NCBI RefSeq assembly: GCF_003076635.1
Contig: NZ_QDKG01000004.1
Location: forward strand, 289,661 to 353,660
Direction: 5' to 3'
Source of the DNA: Sphingobacterium corticibacter
GTDB lineage: Bacteria; Bacteroidota; Bacteroidia; Sphingobacteriales; Sphingobacteriaceae
Length of the DNA stretch: 64,000 nucleotides
Shown here: positions 55,423-63,981 of the stretch, in pieces
Numbering within the stretch: position 1 is the stretch's first letter
Layout: each line of letters begins with the position of its first letter
Position numbers and translations under genes: made by a program
The notes under the pieces: model-generated
Told to the model about the DNA's origin: nothing
Seen by the model: the letters and a program-made list of their open reading frames with translations, nothing else
Database searches by the model: none

Positions 55423-58395
55423 TTAAAAATCAATGTTTACACCAAGCACGTACGACTTTGTCTGCGGATATGTTCCCCAGTCAATTCCTTGTACTGCACC
55501 ACTATTTCCCCACTGATTTACTTCTGGATCCATACCGCTATAGTTGGTCCAAGTCAATAAGTTGGTCGCCGAGATAAAAGGCTGCAAGCGCGTGATACCC
55601 ATGCGTGTCAATTTATCTGCTTGAATATTGTACGAGAAGGATAGGTTTTTCAGACGAAGGAAACTGCCATTTTCAATAAAGTAAGTCGAATTACGCATAG
55701 TGTAATTTGCCCGTGGCACATCTGTAATTTGGCCTGGCACTTGCCATCTGTCCAATACGCGTGTGGACTGGTTTTTACCATCGTACATACCTTCCATCTC
55801 CATACGCGAAGCATTGAAAATATCATTGCCATACGATCCTTGTAAGAACACGGATAGATTGAAACCTTTGTAGCTGAAATTGTTGGTCAGACCGAAAGTA
55901 AACTTAGGATTCGGATCGCCGATAAACGTACGGTCGCTCGGTGAGATTCTGCCATCTCCATTCAAATCACGGTAGATCATATCGCCCGTTTCAGGATCAA
56001 CCCCATCGGCGATATAGCCAAAGAAACGACCTAAAGGTTGTCCTGGAGTATTACGAACTACAGGTTCATTCACCACTTCGGAGGTATTCGCTGTGTTGTA
56101 AATCTGTTGCAATTCCAATTTCTCTAGGCGGTTTCTGTTGAACGAGATGTTGAAATCTGTTGTCCACATAAAATTCTGTACCAGGTTGCGACTGCTGACA
56201 TTGAATTCCATACCGCGGTTCAGCATTTCGCCTTCGTTTCTCACTAAAGAGTTCGCTACCGAAGCTCCGGCTGGCAGCGTTACATACATCAACATATCGC
56301 GGGTGTACTTGTGGTACAAGTCAAAATTCACCGTCAATCGGTTGTCGAAACCCGTAAAGTCAATACCCAAGTTGGTCTGCGTGGTAGTTTCCCAATTCAA
56401 ATCTCTTGTTCGAAGATTCGCCTGATTGATTAGCGGCAAAGCATTTTCGCGACCAGTCTCAAACCAAGGTTGGCGCTGGATATTGTACAACTGCAAGTAA
56501 GCATAATCTCCTACGCCCGATTGGTTACCCGTTTGTCCCCAGCCACCGCGGATTTTCAAATCATTTAGCCAAGACACGTCAGCCAGAAAATCTTCAGCTG
56601 ATAATCTCCAAGCGGCCGACATGGATGGGAATACACCCCAACGATAATCCGGATGTAGTTTGGAAGACCCGTCTGCACGTATATTTCCGGTTACGATATA
56701 TTTACCATCGTAATTGTAGGTAGCTCGCGCAAAGTAAGATATGATCGCCCATTGCGAAGCGCCCGTTCCAGTATTATTCCAAGCGATCTTGTTTGCCGCA
56801 TTTAATGTCTGGATGTAATCATTGATGAAGTGTGAACCATTGATCCAGCTGTTTTGGTATTGCGAGCTCGTCCATGAACTTCCGGCCATTGCTTCAATCT
56901 GGTGTTTGTCGAAACGTTTGTTATAATTCAATACATTGTCGAACGTCAGCACGGTATTCATATTACGCGAGTCCGAAGCGTTACCAAATTGAGTACGCCC
57001 CCACTGGGTCGTGATTGGATCTAAGAAAGTGGTCGTCAATCCATTTCTGCGGTCGATCGCGAAAAGCGATTTAAACGTTAGATCCGGCGTAAACAAGATC
57101 GTAGCGCTACCGGATCCTACTAAGCGGTTTTCACGCGTTTTGTTGTTACGCGTGCGCTCCATATTCTCCAGCGGATGAGTGATATTGCCCACACCGTAGA
57201 AGTTGTTATAGTATTGCCTCGGAAAATCTGGATTCCAGATTGGCGCATAGGTCGGCGTATTGATGACCGATAGAATCACACCACCGCGATTAGCGCCTGT
57301 ACCGCTGATAATACCATTATCAGTATTGTCCGAATAGCTCACGTTCGCATTAATCTTCAACCAATCGCGTACATTGTTTTCAATGTTTGCGCGGAAGTTA
57401 TAGCGTTTGAAAAATGCCGTGTTTAACACTCCTTTCTCGCCCAAATAACCACCAGAAAGGTGATAGCGCAATTTCTCGGTGCCATCAGAAATCGATAGCT
57501 GATAGTTTTGTGTCAAGCCATTTTTATAGGTTTCGTTGAACCAATCTGTCTGATCGGTAAGACCAGATGGCACATTGACTACACCAATCTCTTGTTGCAA
57601 ATCGCGGTATTGTGCCGCGTTGAGCACATCAATGCGGCTGGTGACTTGATTGATTGTTCCTAAGGCATTCAAAGCGATCTTCGCTTGGCCAGCGCGGCCT
57701 TGTTTGGTGGTGATTAGGATTACCCCATTCGCTGCGCGTGAACCATAGATCGCTGCCGAAGATGCATCTTTCAATACCTGCATATCCACAATATCGGTGG
57801 GCGCTAAAAAGTTGATATTATCTACGGGAACATTATCGACAACATACAATGGATCATTGCTTCCGTTAAAAGACGTAGCTCCACGAATACGAATGGATGT
57901 TTGTCCGCCAGGCGTACCGCTGGTTTGCACGACCGATACTCCGGCCGCTCTACCTTGGATCGCTTGTGCAGCCGATACGATCGGACGCTCTTCCACATCT
58001 TCTAATGATACAGAAGAAATCGCCGTGGTTACATCTTTACGTTTGACCGAGCCGTAGCCGATCACGACGATATCTTCTAATGCTGTCTCGCCAACCGCTA
58101 GTGTGATCGTCATCATATTGCCGGAAATCGGTAATTCTAATGATTGGAATCCCATAGCAGTGACAGATACGCGTGCAGAATTTCCGGGACTGGTAAAACG
58201 GAAATTACCGGTTTCATCTGTACTGGTCGATCTGCCGCCAGGCAGCAAAGAAACGGTAGCACCTGAAATGCCAGAACCATCTGCCGCGGATACGACCCGC
58301 CCTTCCAATGCCGGACGATCCTGCGCCTGCACGGAAAGGAAGATCCATATCCCAATAAAGGAAAGAATAAGTCTTGTTACTTTGAACGATAACAT
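55423..58395 (-). CDS. SusC/RagA-family TonB-dependent transporter of the GH30 locus
   Basis: A 990-residue outer-membrane importer. Signal peptide about 1-24, carboxypeptidase-like domain ('LEGRVVSAADGSGISGATVSLL'), plug with 'VLKDASSAAIYGSRAANGVILITTKQG', and beta barrel ending in Phe. Being the first gene of the polysaccharide locus and led by its own promoter element, it is the likely target of the SusR-like regulator encoded upstream. Confidence 0.95.
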   Translation of the reverse strand: MLSFKVTRLILSFIGIWIFLSVQAQDRPALEGRVVSAADGSGISGATVSLLPGGRSTSTDETGNFRFTSPGNSARVSVTAMGFQSLELPISGNMMTITLAVGETALEDIVVIGYGSVKRKDVTTAISSVSLEDVEERPIVSAAQAIQGRAAGVSVVQTSGTPGGQTSIRIRGATSFNGSNDPLYVVDNVPVDNINFLAPTDIVDMQVLKDASSAAIYGSRAANGVILITTKQGRAGQAKIALNALGTINQVTSRIDVLNAAQYRDLQQEIGVVNVPSGLTDQTDWFNETYKNGLTQNYQLSISDGTEKLRYHLSGGYLGEKGVLNTAFFKRYNFRANIENNVRDWLKINANVSYSDNTDNGIISGTGANRGGVILSVINTPTYAPIWNPDFPRQYYNNFYGVGNITHPLENMERTRNNKTRENRLVGSGSATILFTPDLTFKSLFAIDRRNGLTTTFLDPITTQWGRTQFGNASDSRNMNTVLTFDNVLNYNKRFDKHQIEAMAGSSWTSSQYQNSWINGSHFINDYIQTLNAANKIAWNNTGTGASQWAIISYFARATYNYDGKYIVTGNIRADGSSKLHPDYRWGVFPSMSAAWRLSAEDFLADVSWLNDLKIRGGWGQTGNQSGVGDYAYLQLYNIQRQPWFETGRENALPLINQANLRTRDLNWETTTQTNLGIDFTGFDNRLTVNFDLYHKYTRDMLMYVTLPAGASVANSLVRNEGEMLNRGMEFNVSSRNLVQNFMWTTDFNISFNRNRLEKLELQQIYNTANTSEVVNEPVVRNTPGQPLGRFFGYIADGVDPETGDMIYRDLNGDGRISPSDRTFIGDPNPKFTFGLTNNFSYKGFNLSVFLQGSYGNDIFNASRMEMEGMYDGKNQSTRVLDRWQVPGQITDVPRANYTMRNSTYFIENGSFLRLKNLSFSYNIQADKLTRMGITRLQPFISATNLLTWTNYSGMDPEVNQWGNSGAVQGIDWGTYPQTKSYVLGVNIDF

Positions 58396-58468
58396 AAGTA
58401 TGAATTAAATGGTCTTGTAGTTTATAATATGAAAAGCTTGTGTTACCACTTCCCTTTTCTGGTTATGA

Positions 58469-58476
58469 CAAAGGTA
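58469..58476 (-). promoter_or_regulatory. -7 element of the GH30 polysaccharide locus
   Basis: Reads TACCTTTG on the minus strand, about 75 bases before the susC start. There is no -33 match, as expected for an activator-dependent promoter. The 58396-58604 stretch has no gene and probably holds the activator site. Confidence 0.5.
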
Positions 58477-58604
58477 TCCACAAAAGGAGGCAGATATTAC
58501 CTATTGAGTGAGTAGTATTCTCAAAAAGTAACCAAAAGTAAATTTTAAATAATTAATTATCAGATATTTAACAAATTATGACTCAGCAAAAAAGTAACCT
58601 GATA

Positions 58605-60239
58605 TTATCGCGAAGAAGTGGTATTCAGCTCTTCATTGCCGATATTCATGAGTAGTTTTTCAAATTGATCTTTGTCGCCGGCCACCTTATTTCTGGTCTT
58701 CACCCGATAGTTGTACACGGTACGTAGCGAGTAACGTAGGAAGCCTGCAATCTTCGCATTATCGGTAATGCCGAGGCGAATCAGCGCATAGATGCGCAAC
58801 TCTGAGTTGAGGTGTTCGTTGTCCTTCAACACAATCTGCTCTTCGGGCAATAGCAGTTTGTTGAATTCGGCCACGAAGGTGGGGTACAGATTGATGAAGA
58901 TAATGTCGAAGTTGGTGTACAGATCTTCCAACTCCGCTTTGAGGTAATCGTTGGATTGCAATTCCTTTTTCAGATCTCGCGTATCTTGTTGCACGACTTT
59001 TTTTAAAATCTCTTTGCGCATCACATCCATCTTGTGGATGTAGGTGGAGCAGATATCGAAAAACTGCGCAATGTAGGCTTCCTTAATATGATCAGACTCC
59101 TGCAATCGGGTGTTGGACGAAAGGAGTTGGAGATTGAGCTCCCGCAATTGATCATTGGTCTGATCCAATGCTTTTCGAACTCGCCGCAGGCGAATCATTT
59201 GTCGGTAAATGAATAGCACACCGCCCAGCAGCACGACAGATAGTAAGCTGATGGCGATCAACAGCTGAAGTAGCTGTTGTTGTTGTTCTTTCTCTTTGTC
59301 GATAAATGCAGCGTGGATGATAGGATAAAATGTGGAACTTTCGATAGTTCGGAATCGCACATTGCTGAATACCGCATCATTAATAGCGCGTTCTATATAC
59401 AATCGTGCGCGATCTACATCGCCTTGCTCATAATAGCTCAGCGCAAGACTTTGCATAGACGCATTATCGCGAATCACATTTTTGATATCGGCAATGCCCG
59501 ACATAGCAAAATAAGCCGTTTGTGCTTTCATATCACCGGTTTCACGATAGATCAATCCTAGCAAATAGGTAATCAAAGCACGATCTTGGTGCGCATCATC
59601 CAAGCTATCGCACAAGCGATGCAATACCGGCTTGGCCGCGGCATAATCTTTGGCATACACCGTTTTAGTAACCCACGCTACCTGATACGGGAGCGATTGC
59701 TGATCCATAACAGAAAGCATGGAATCGCGGTAACGCTCGCTTTCCTGAAAATACGCCCGATTGTTACTGCTCAAGCCATAATTACTGTAGAAGGTCAGCA
59801 TGGCTTGATAATAGCGCTCGGCTAAGTTTTGAGGTACTCCGCGTTGAGATAAATCGTCCAGCAGTTTTTTGGCTTCGACAAATTTACCTCCAGCCGATAA
59901 CAGCGTAGACATCGCAATCTGCGATTCTTGTCGCTTAAATTCGTCTTCCAATTTTTCGGCGATGGCTACATTCTGCTTCATGTACAGCGCCGCAGAATCG
60001 ATCTGATATTTCCGATAGGCTTCGTATAGGCGTGTATTATAATCGTACTGCTTGGACAGGTCATTGCCAGCGCGCGATAGATCCTGCTGAATAGCTTGAA
60101 TATGCTTCTTCTTGATGGCTTCATAATGATCGGCACGCAGCATTACTTCGTCTAGCGCCGCTTGTATAGAGTCTAGGTTTTGACTTTTTGCCTGTCCGAC
60201 AAAAAGCAGTATAAAGAAAATAAACCCAAACCCTTTCAT
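58605..60239 (-). CDS. SusR-like membrane regulator, DUF6377 family
   Basis: A protein of 544 residues from the Met at 60239 (MKGFGFIFF, signal peptide). The exported N-terminal part is all-helical TPR-like and spans about 300 residues. A membrane helix ('LLQLLIAISLLSVVLLGGVLFIY') and a coiled coil lead to a cytoplasmic C-terminal domain with an HTH-like segment ('GITDNAKIAGFLRYSLRTVYNYRVKTRNK'). This is the plan of SusR-type activators, which sense glycan fragments in the periplasm and switch on the adjacent susCD operon. It starts 2 bases after the rhodanese-domain gene, so it is translated from that transcript. Confidence 0.88.
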   Translation of the reverse strand: MKGFGFIFFILLFVGQAKSQNLDSIQAALDEVMLRADHYEAIKKKHIQAIQQDLSRAGNDLSKQYDYNTRLYEAYRKYQIDSAALYMKQNVAIAEKLEDEFKRQESQIAMSTLLSAGGKFVEAKKLLDDLSQRGVPQNLAERYYQAMLTFYSNYGLSSNNRAYFQESERYRDSMLSVMDQQSLPYQVAWVTKTVYAKDYAAAKPVLHRLCDSLDDAHQDRALITYLLGLIYRETGDMKAQTAYFAMSGIADIKNVIRDNASMQSLALSYYEQGDVDRARLYIERAINDAVFSNVRFRTIESSTFYPIIHAAFIDKEKEQQQQLLQLLIAISLLSVVLLGGVLFIYRQMIRLRRVRKALDQTNDQLRELNLQLLSSNTRLQESDHIKEAYIAQFFDICSTYIHKMDVMRKEILKKVVQQDTRDLKKELQSNDYLKAELEDLYTNFDIIFINLYPTFVAEFNKLLLPEEQIVLKDNEHLNSELRIYALIRLGITDNAKIAGFLRYSLRTVYNYRVKTRNKVAGDKDQFEKLLMNIGNEELNTTSSR

Positions 60240-60241
60240 GG

Positions 60242-61621
60242 CTATTCCGCTGTTTTTGTCCAATCGTTCATTCCCCCAAAATACACTTTCAGGTTCGTAA
60301 ATCCTTTCGCTTGCAAGAAGGAAGATGCAATCGCTGCGCGATCACCACTTTGACAATAGAGCGCAATAGGACGCTCTTTTGAAATTTGCGTCAATTGTTT
60401 AGACATCGTACCGACAAATACATGTTGTGCCCCGTCTATATGTCCTTTTTTATATTCATCGGCATTGCGCACATCCAGCAATTGCAAGTTCGGTTCGGTA
60501 TCAATCAATTGCTTCAGCTGCGCTTTATCGACTACTTCGGTCTTGGCTGTTGCTAGTGATGCTATCTCAGATGGTTCAATAAATCCTGCGACGTGATCCA
60601 TACCAATGCGCATCAGTTTGCGAAGCGCGTCTTCCAGCTTGCTTTCTGTGATGATTAAGACAATAGGTTGCTCATAATTCAGCATCCAACCACTCCAAGT
60701 CGCAAAAGAATTATTAAGCTGTATGTTCAACGTCTTCGGCACGTGAGCTGCTGCAAATTCAAGCTTATTGCGCACATCTACTATTTGCGCATCTTGCTTT
60801 TGATACGTTTCGAATTCTTCTAAGGAAAGTTTGGGTATTGCAGGCACTTCTAGTAGCAAAGGGCGTTCGCCTTTGTTGCGCATCTTCATTTCTTTGAAAT
60901 AAGTCGGCGCTGCCGGTTGTCCATCCAGTAATCTTTTAACGAAGTCTACTTCACTGGATTCTTCCAAAGCCCAATTCCGCAATTTCTCATATCCAACTGT
61001 ACTATTCGGCACCGCACCTAAAGCTTTTCCGCAAGAAGAACCCGCACCGTGGCCTGGCCACACCTGCACAAAACCTGGCAGGTTGACAAAACGTTGCAAG
61101 GAAGCGTACATCTGGGCTGCGCCCCATTCTTTTGTTCCGGCGATTCCAGCAGCCACTTCCAATAAATCTGGCCGTCCAACATCACCCACAAATACAAAAT
61201 CGCCAGTGAAGATCATCACTGGATGAGTGGTAGCAGGATGATCAATGAGCAGTAAGCTAATACTTTCTGGGGTATGACCCGGAGTATGAAGTATTTCAAA
61301 CGTCAGGTTGCCCAACGTAATGACATCACCATGTTTCAAGCCGTGGTGTGGAAATTGATATTGCCAGTCGGCTCCGCCTTCATCCGAAAGATACATGGTA
61401 GCGCCTGTAATAGCGGCCAGCTCCCGCGTTCCGCTCAGGAAATCGGCATGAATATGTGTCTCCACTAATTTGGTAATTCGGAGATTATTTTGCTTCGCAA
61501 TCTCCAAATAGGTATCTACATCTCGCTTAGCATCGATCACGATCGCCTCACCATTGACTTGACAACCTATTATATAACTGGCCTGTGCCAGACTCTTATC
61601 ATAAACCTGCTGAAAAAACAT
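60242..61621 (-). CDS. Metallo-beta-lactamase fold protein with two rhodanese domains
   Basis: A 459-residue cytoplasmic protein. The MBL domain has the persulfide-dioxygenase-like motif H56-x-H58-x-D60 (THIHADFLSGT), then 'HTPGHTPESI' and 'TGDFVFVGDVGRPDL'. Two rhodanese domains follow. The first (about 270-350) lacks the active-site Cys: the expected loop reads 'VLIITESKL'. The second has it at C423 (LYCQSGDRAA). This is the architecture of enzymes that oxidise or transfer persulfide sulfur. Together with the TauE/SafE gene it suggests sulfide or persulfide handling. Exact reaction unknown. Confidence 0.9.
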   Translation of the reverse strand: MFFQQVYDKSLAQASYIIGCQVNGEAIVIDAKRDVDTYLEIAKQNNLRITKLVETHIHADFLSGTRELAAITGATMYLSDEGGADWQYQFPHHGLKHGDVITLGNLTFEILHTPGHTPESISLLLIDHPATTHPVMIFTGDFVFVGDVGRPDLLEVAAGIAGTKEWGAAQMYASLQRFVNLPGFVQVWPGHGAGSSCGKALGAVPNSTVGYEKLRNWALEESSEVDFVKRLLDGQPAAPTYFKEMKMRNKGERPLLLEVPAIPKLSLEEFETYQKQDAQIVDVRNKLEFAAAHVPKTLNIQLNNSFATWSGWMLNYEQPIVLIITESKLEDALRKLMRIGMDHVAGFIEPSEIASLATAKTEVVDKAQLKQLIDTEPNLQLLDVRNADEYKKGHIDGAQHVFVGTMSKQLTQISKERPIALYCQSGDRAAIASSFLQAKGFTNLKVYFGGMNDWTKTAE

Positions 61622-61636
61622 ACCAGATTCCCTTAA

Positions 61637-62434
61637 TTATAAAACCATTTCTCTAACAAATATATAGATGCCCATGCATAGTACAAACCATCCAAAGCCT
61701 ACCTTCAACTTTTGACCATCGATTTCTTTTGCAATCCTTGCTCCAATAAAAATACCCAGGATGGATAGAAAGGAGAAGAGTAGTAATAAGGGCCAATTGA
61801 TGGGATGATCATCGATCTCCCAATAACCCAAAAATCCTATCAAGGAATTAAAGGCGACAATAAACAACGAAGTGCCAATGGCACGCTTCATCTCCATTCG
61901 AGCGGAAACTACCAAGGTGGGGATAATCAAAAATCCACCGCCAGCACCGACCATTCCGGTTACCAAACCCAGAACAATGCCCTTGAAGAATACAGTGACG
62001 TAATTGAATTGCTGATGTTGCACAAAATCCTCTTGTGGCCGATTGCGAATCATGGAAAACGATGCCAACAACATCACCAATGAAAATAATACCATCACAA
62101 AAGTTTCTTTGGGCAACGCGCAGAGCGTATTCGCAAATAATACGTCTGGAATACTGGGCATGATGAAGGTACGCGTCGCTAACACCATGAAGATGGAAGG
62201 AATACCAAAATACACGACGGTCTTATAATCGACCATGCCCTCAAACGCCTTACGTAGTCCACCGACCAAAGCACTAGCCCCGACAATAAACAGGGAATAC
62301 GCCGTGGCCGTAAGCGGATCGATTCCAAGGAAATAGACTAAAATCGGTATCGTTAATATTGATCCTCCGCTACCAATAAGACCCAATGAGACCCCAATTA
62401 AGATAGCTAGAGCATAGGCGAAAAACTCCATCAT
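61637..62434 (-). CDS. TauE/SafE-family sulfite/anion exporter
   Basis: An integral membrane protein of about 265 residues with eight helices and the two repeated motifs of the family ('IGVSLGLIGSGGSILTIPILVYFLG' and 'VLGLVTGMVGAGGGFLIIPTLVV'). The frame opens at 62464, but the Met at 62434 or 62431 directly precedes the first helix. It lies 15 bases upstream of the MBL-rhodanese gene, a recurring pair in which the transporter probably exports sulfite or thiosulfate made by sulfur oxidation. The ion is inference. Confidence 0.88.
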   Translation of the reverse strand: MMEFFAYALAILIGVSLGLIGSGGSILTIPILVYFLGIDPLTATAYSLFIVGASALVGGLRKAFEGMVDYKTVVYFGIPSIFMVLATRTFIMPSIPDVLFANTLCALPKETFVMVLFSLVMLLASFSMIRNRPQEDFVQHQQFNYVTVFFKGIVLGLVTGMVGAGGGFLIIPTLVVSARMEMKRAIGTSLFIVAFNSLIGFLGYWEIDDHPINWPLLLLFSFLSILGIFIGARIAKEIDGQKLKVGFGWFVLCMGIYIFVREMVL

Positions 62435-62697
62435 CGAAGGCGAAGTTATTTCTTTTTTGCGCAATCAACTAATTAACTATCAAATATTTAAAATGATAAA
62501 CTATATAGATTTGGTGGGGTAAAAATTAATCTAGCAGGTTGGTCCATCTTCGCAAGGATTCAATCGCTGACTTTCTTCCGAAATCCAAAGAGACTTTTAC
62601 GTTCGTTCTCAAAATAATATAGCATATGATATTTTATACAATATTGAAATTAATAAAATTAAATATATATCTTTATTAAAAATAAAATTAATTTATT

Positions 62698-63405
62698 ATG
62701 AAAAAATTAAAATCAAAATCTAGAACTCTAATTCTTGCAAGCATTTTATGCCTGTGTGGATTGAGCATCATTAATCTCGGTTTTTCAAGATTTACTGATC
62801 ATAACGAAAAATTGACTTCACGATTTAACCTAAGCAAAACTGATGCTCAAAGCTTATTTCGACAGATAATGTTTAGTAAAGGGGAGATCGTTGATTTCGT
62901 CCCAATACTACAAGATAGAAACGAAAAACTTAATAAGTTAGATAAGAAAGCTATCTTAGAGATTGCAAGAATTGAAGACTTTGTTGTATCGAGAATAATG
63001 ACGACCAATGTCAATTTTTTTCATGAATTTAAGGAAGCGATGATATCTAAAAATCATCTTTCAATTAAAGAAAAGTTGATTGAATCACGCGACCTAATAA
63101 TAGATGCTGGAAAATATTTAAATCCACTTCCTAGTGCCAGCCTAGATACTTACGAGAACTTAAAAAATGAAGCAAATTCTAATGAGCTGACTAATCCTTT
63201 ATTTGGAAAAATTAGAAGCGAAGAATGTTTTAGACCTGAAAGTACAACACAACCTTTTGCTGGTGAGGCTGGCTTATCATTCGTTTATGATTCTGTGGTT
63301 GTTGTAACGTCAGTATTTTTCCTTGAACAAGAGATGGAAGTGATGGCACTTGACTCCAAGCCTCTTGAGCTTGATCAACTAGTAAAGAGTATTACTAATA
63401 TTTAA
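62698..63405 (+). CDS. Secreted protein resembling SdpC-family killing factors
   Basis: A 235-residue exported protein with an N-terminal hydrophobic signal (about 10-29) and an AT-rich coding sequence unlike its neighbours. The segment 'SLFRQIMFSKGEIVDFVP' (52-69) and 'FFHEFKEAMISKNHLSIKEKL' (107-127) align by eye with my memory of Bacillus subtilis SdpC ('DYFRGLLFGQGEVGKLI' and 'QYMDELKQSIDSKDPKKLIE'), at matching spacing. SdpC is the precursor of a toxic hydrophobic peptide cut from its C-terminal part. Here the matching region is residues 177-209: C177, then the hydrophobic 'AGLSFVYDSVVVVTSVFFL'. Only one Cys is near it, so the disulfide of SDP is not possible. SdpA/SdpB partners and an immunity gene are not seen before the IS element. 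Confidence 0.55.
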   Translation: MKKLKSKSRTLILASILCLCGLSIINLGFSRFTDHNEKLTSRFNLSKTDAQSLFRQIMFSKGEIVDFVPILQDRNEKLNKLDKKAILEIARIEDFVVSRIMTTNVNFFHEFKEAMISKNHLSIKEKLIESRDLIIDAGKYLNPLPSASLDTYENLKNEANSNELTNPLFGKIRSEECFRPESTTQPFAGEAGLSFVYDSVVVVTSVFFLEQEMEVMALDSKPLELDQLVKSITNI

Positions 63406-63553
63406 GGCCAAGTGCGAAGGCTATGCATTTCCTGAACATTTGATATTCAATTAATATATCAATAAATTATTTGGTAGTGAAGCATAGTTGCTAGCGCTTC
63501 ATCTTAATATAGTATCACATTATCCCTTTCAAATATTTAAGTTTCGTTTCAGC

Positions 63554-63580
63554 GAAGCCTTATCATGGAGGTAAGGCTTC
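63554..63580 (+). terminator. Possible terminator after the SdpC-like gene
   Basis: GAAGCCTTA (63554-63562) pairs with TAAGGCTTC (63572-63580), loop of 9, followed by an AT-rich but not T-only stretch. It lies about 150 bases after the stop codon. The rest of 63406-63626 shows no gene. Confidence 0.4.
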
Positions 63581-63626
63581 ATAATTATCTTTACTTGACA
63601 ATTCATCGCTATTACTTAAATTAGAT

Positions 63627-63660
63627 TGTAAGTGTCCCCAAAAAACAGACAGCTTAAAAC
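63627..63660 (+). repeat. Possible left end of an IS3-family element
   Basis: A TGT-initiated AC-rich stretch (TGTAAGTGTCCCCAAAAAAC) lies just before orfA, at the place and with the TG start expected for an IS3-type inverted repeat. The right end is outside the window, so the exact boundary is not proven. Confidence 0.4.
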
Positions 63661-63690
63661 TGAACTACAATGTTTAAATTTAAGTTGAAA

Positions 63691-63981
63691 ATGAAGAAGA
63701 CACGTTTTACAGAAACCCAGATTGTCCGTGCCCTTAAAGAGGGTGAAGAAGGACGTAGAGCAGAAGATATCTGTCGGGAACTAGGTATTAGCAAGGGCAC
63801 TTTTTACAACTGGAAAAGCCGCTACGGAGGCATGGAAGTATCGGATGTGCAGCGTTTAAAAGAACTGGAGGAAGAGAATTCTCGTCTTAAAAAGATGTTT
63901 GCTGATTTGAGCGTTAATCATGAGATTTTAAAGGAGGTCATCACAAAAAAAGGCTGGGGCTCCGGGAACAAAAACAGTTAA
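63691..63981 (+). CDS. IS3-family transposase OrfA
   Basis: A 96-residue protein if started at 63691 (MKKTRFTETQI); the frame also has Met at 63670. The N-terminal HTH ('EDICRELGISKGTFYNWKSRYGGM') and following leucine-zipper-like helix ('VQRLKELEEENSRLKKMFADL') are typical OrfA of the IS3 family, IS407-type subgroup. A run of seven A at 63945-63951 (A6G-like slippery site) lies near its end, as needed for the -1 frameshift that makes the OrfAB transposase. Confidence 0.92.
   Translation: MKKTRFTETQIVRALKEGEEGRRAEDICRELGISKGTFYNWKSRYGGMEVSDVQRLKELEEENSRLKKMFADLSVNHEILKEVITKKGWGSGNKNS

Noticed and set aside
62485..62697. A small gene or tRNA upstream of the SdpC-like gene
   Set aside because: No ORF with a plausible start, and no cloverleaf could be drawn by eye; it is AT-rich noncoding sequence.
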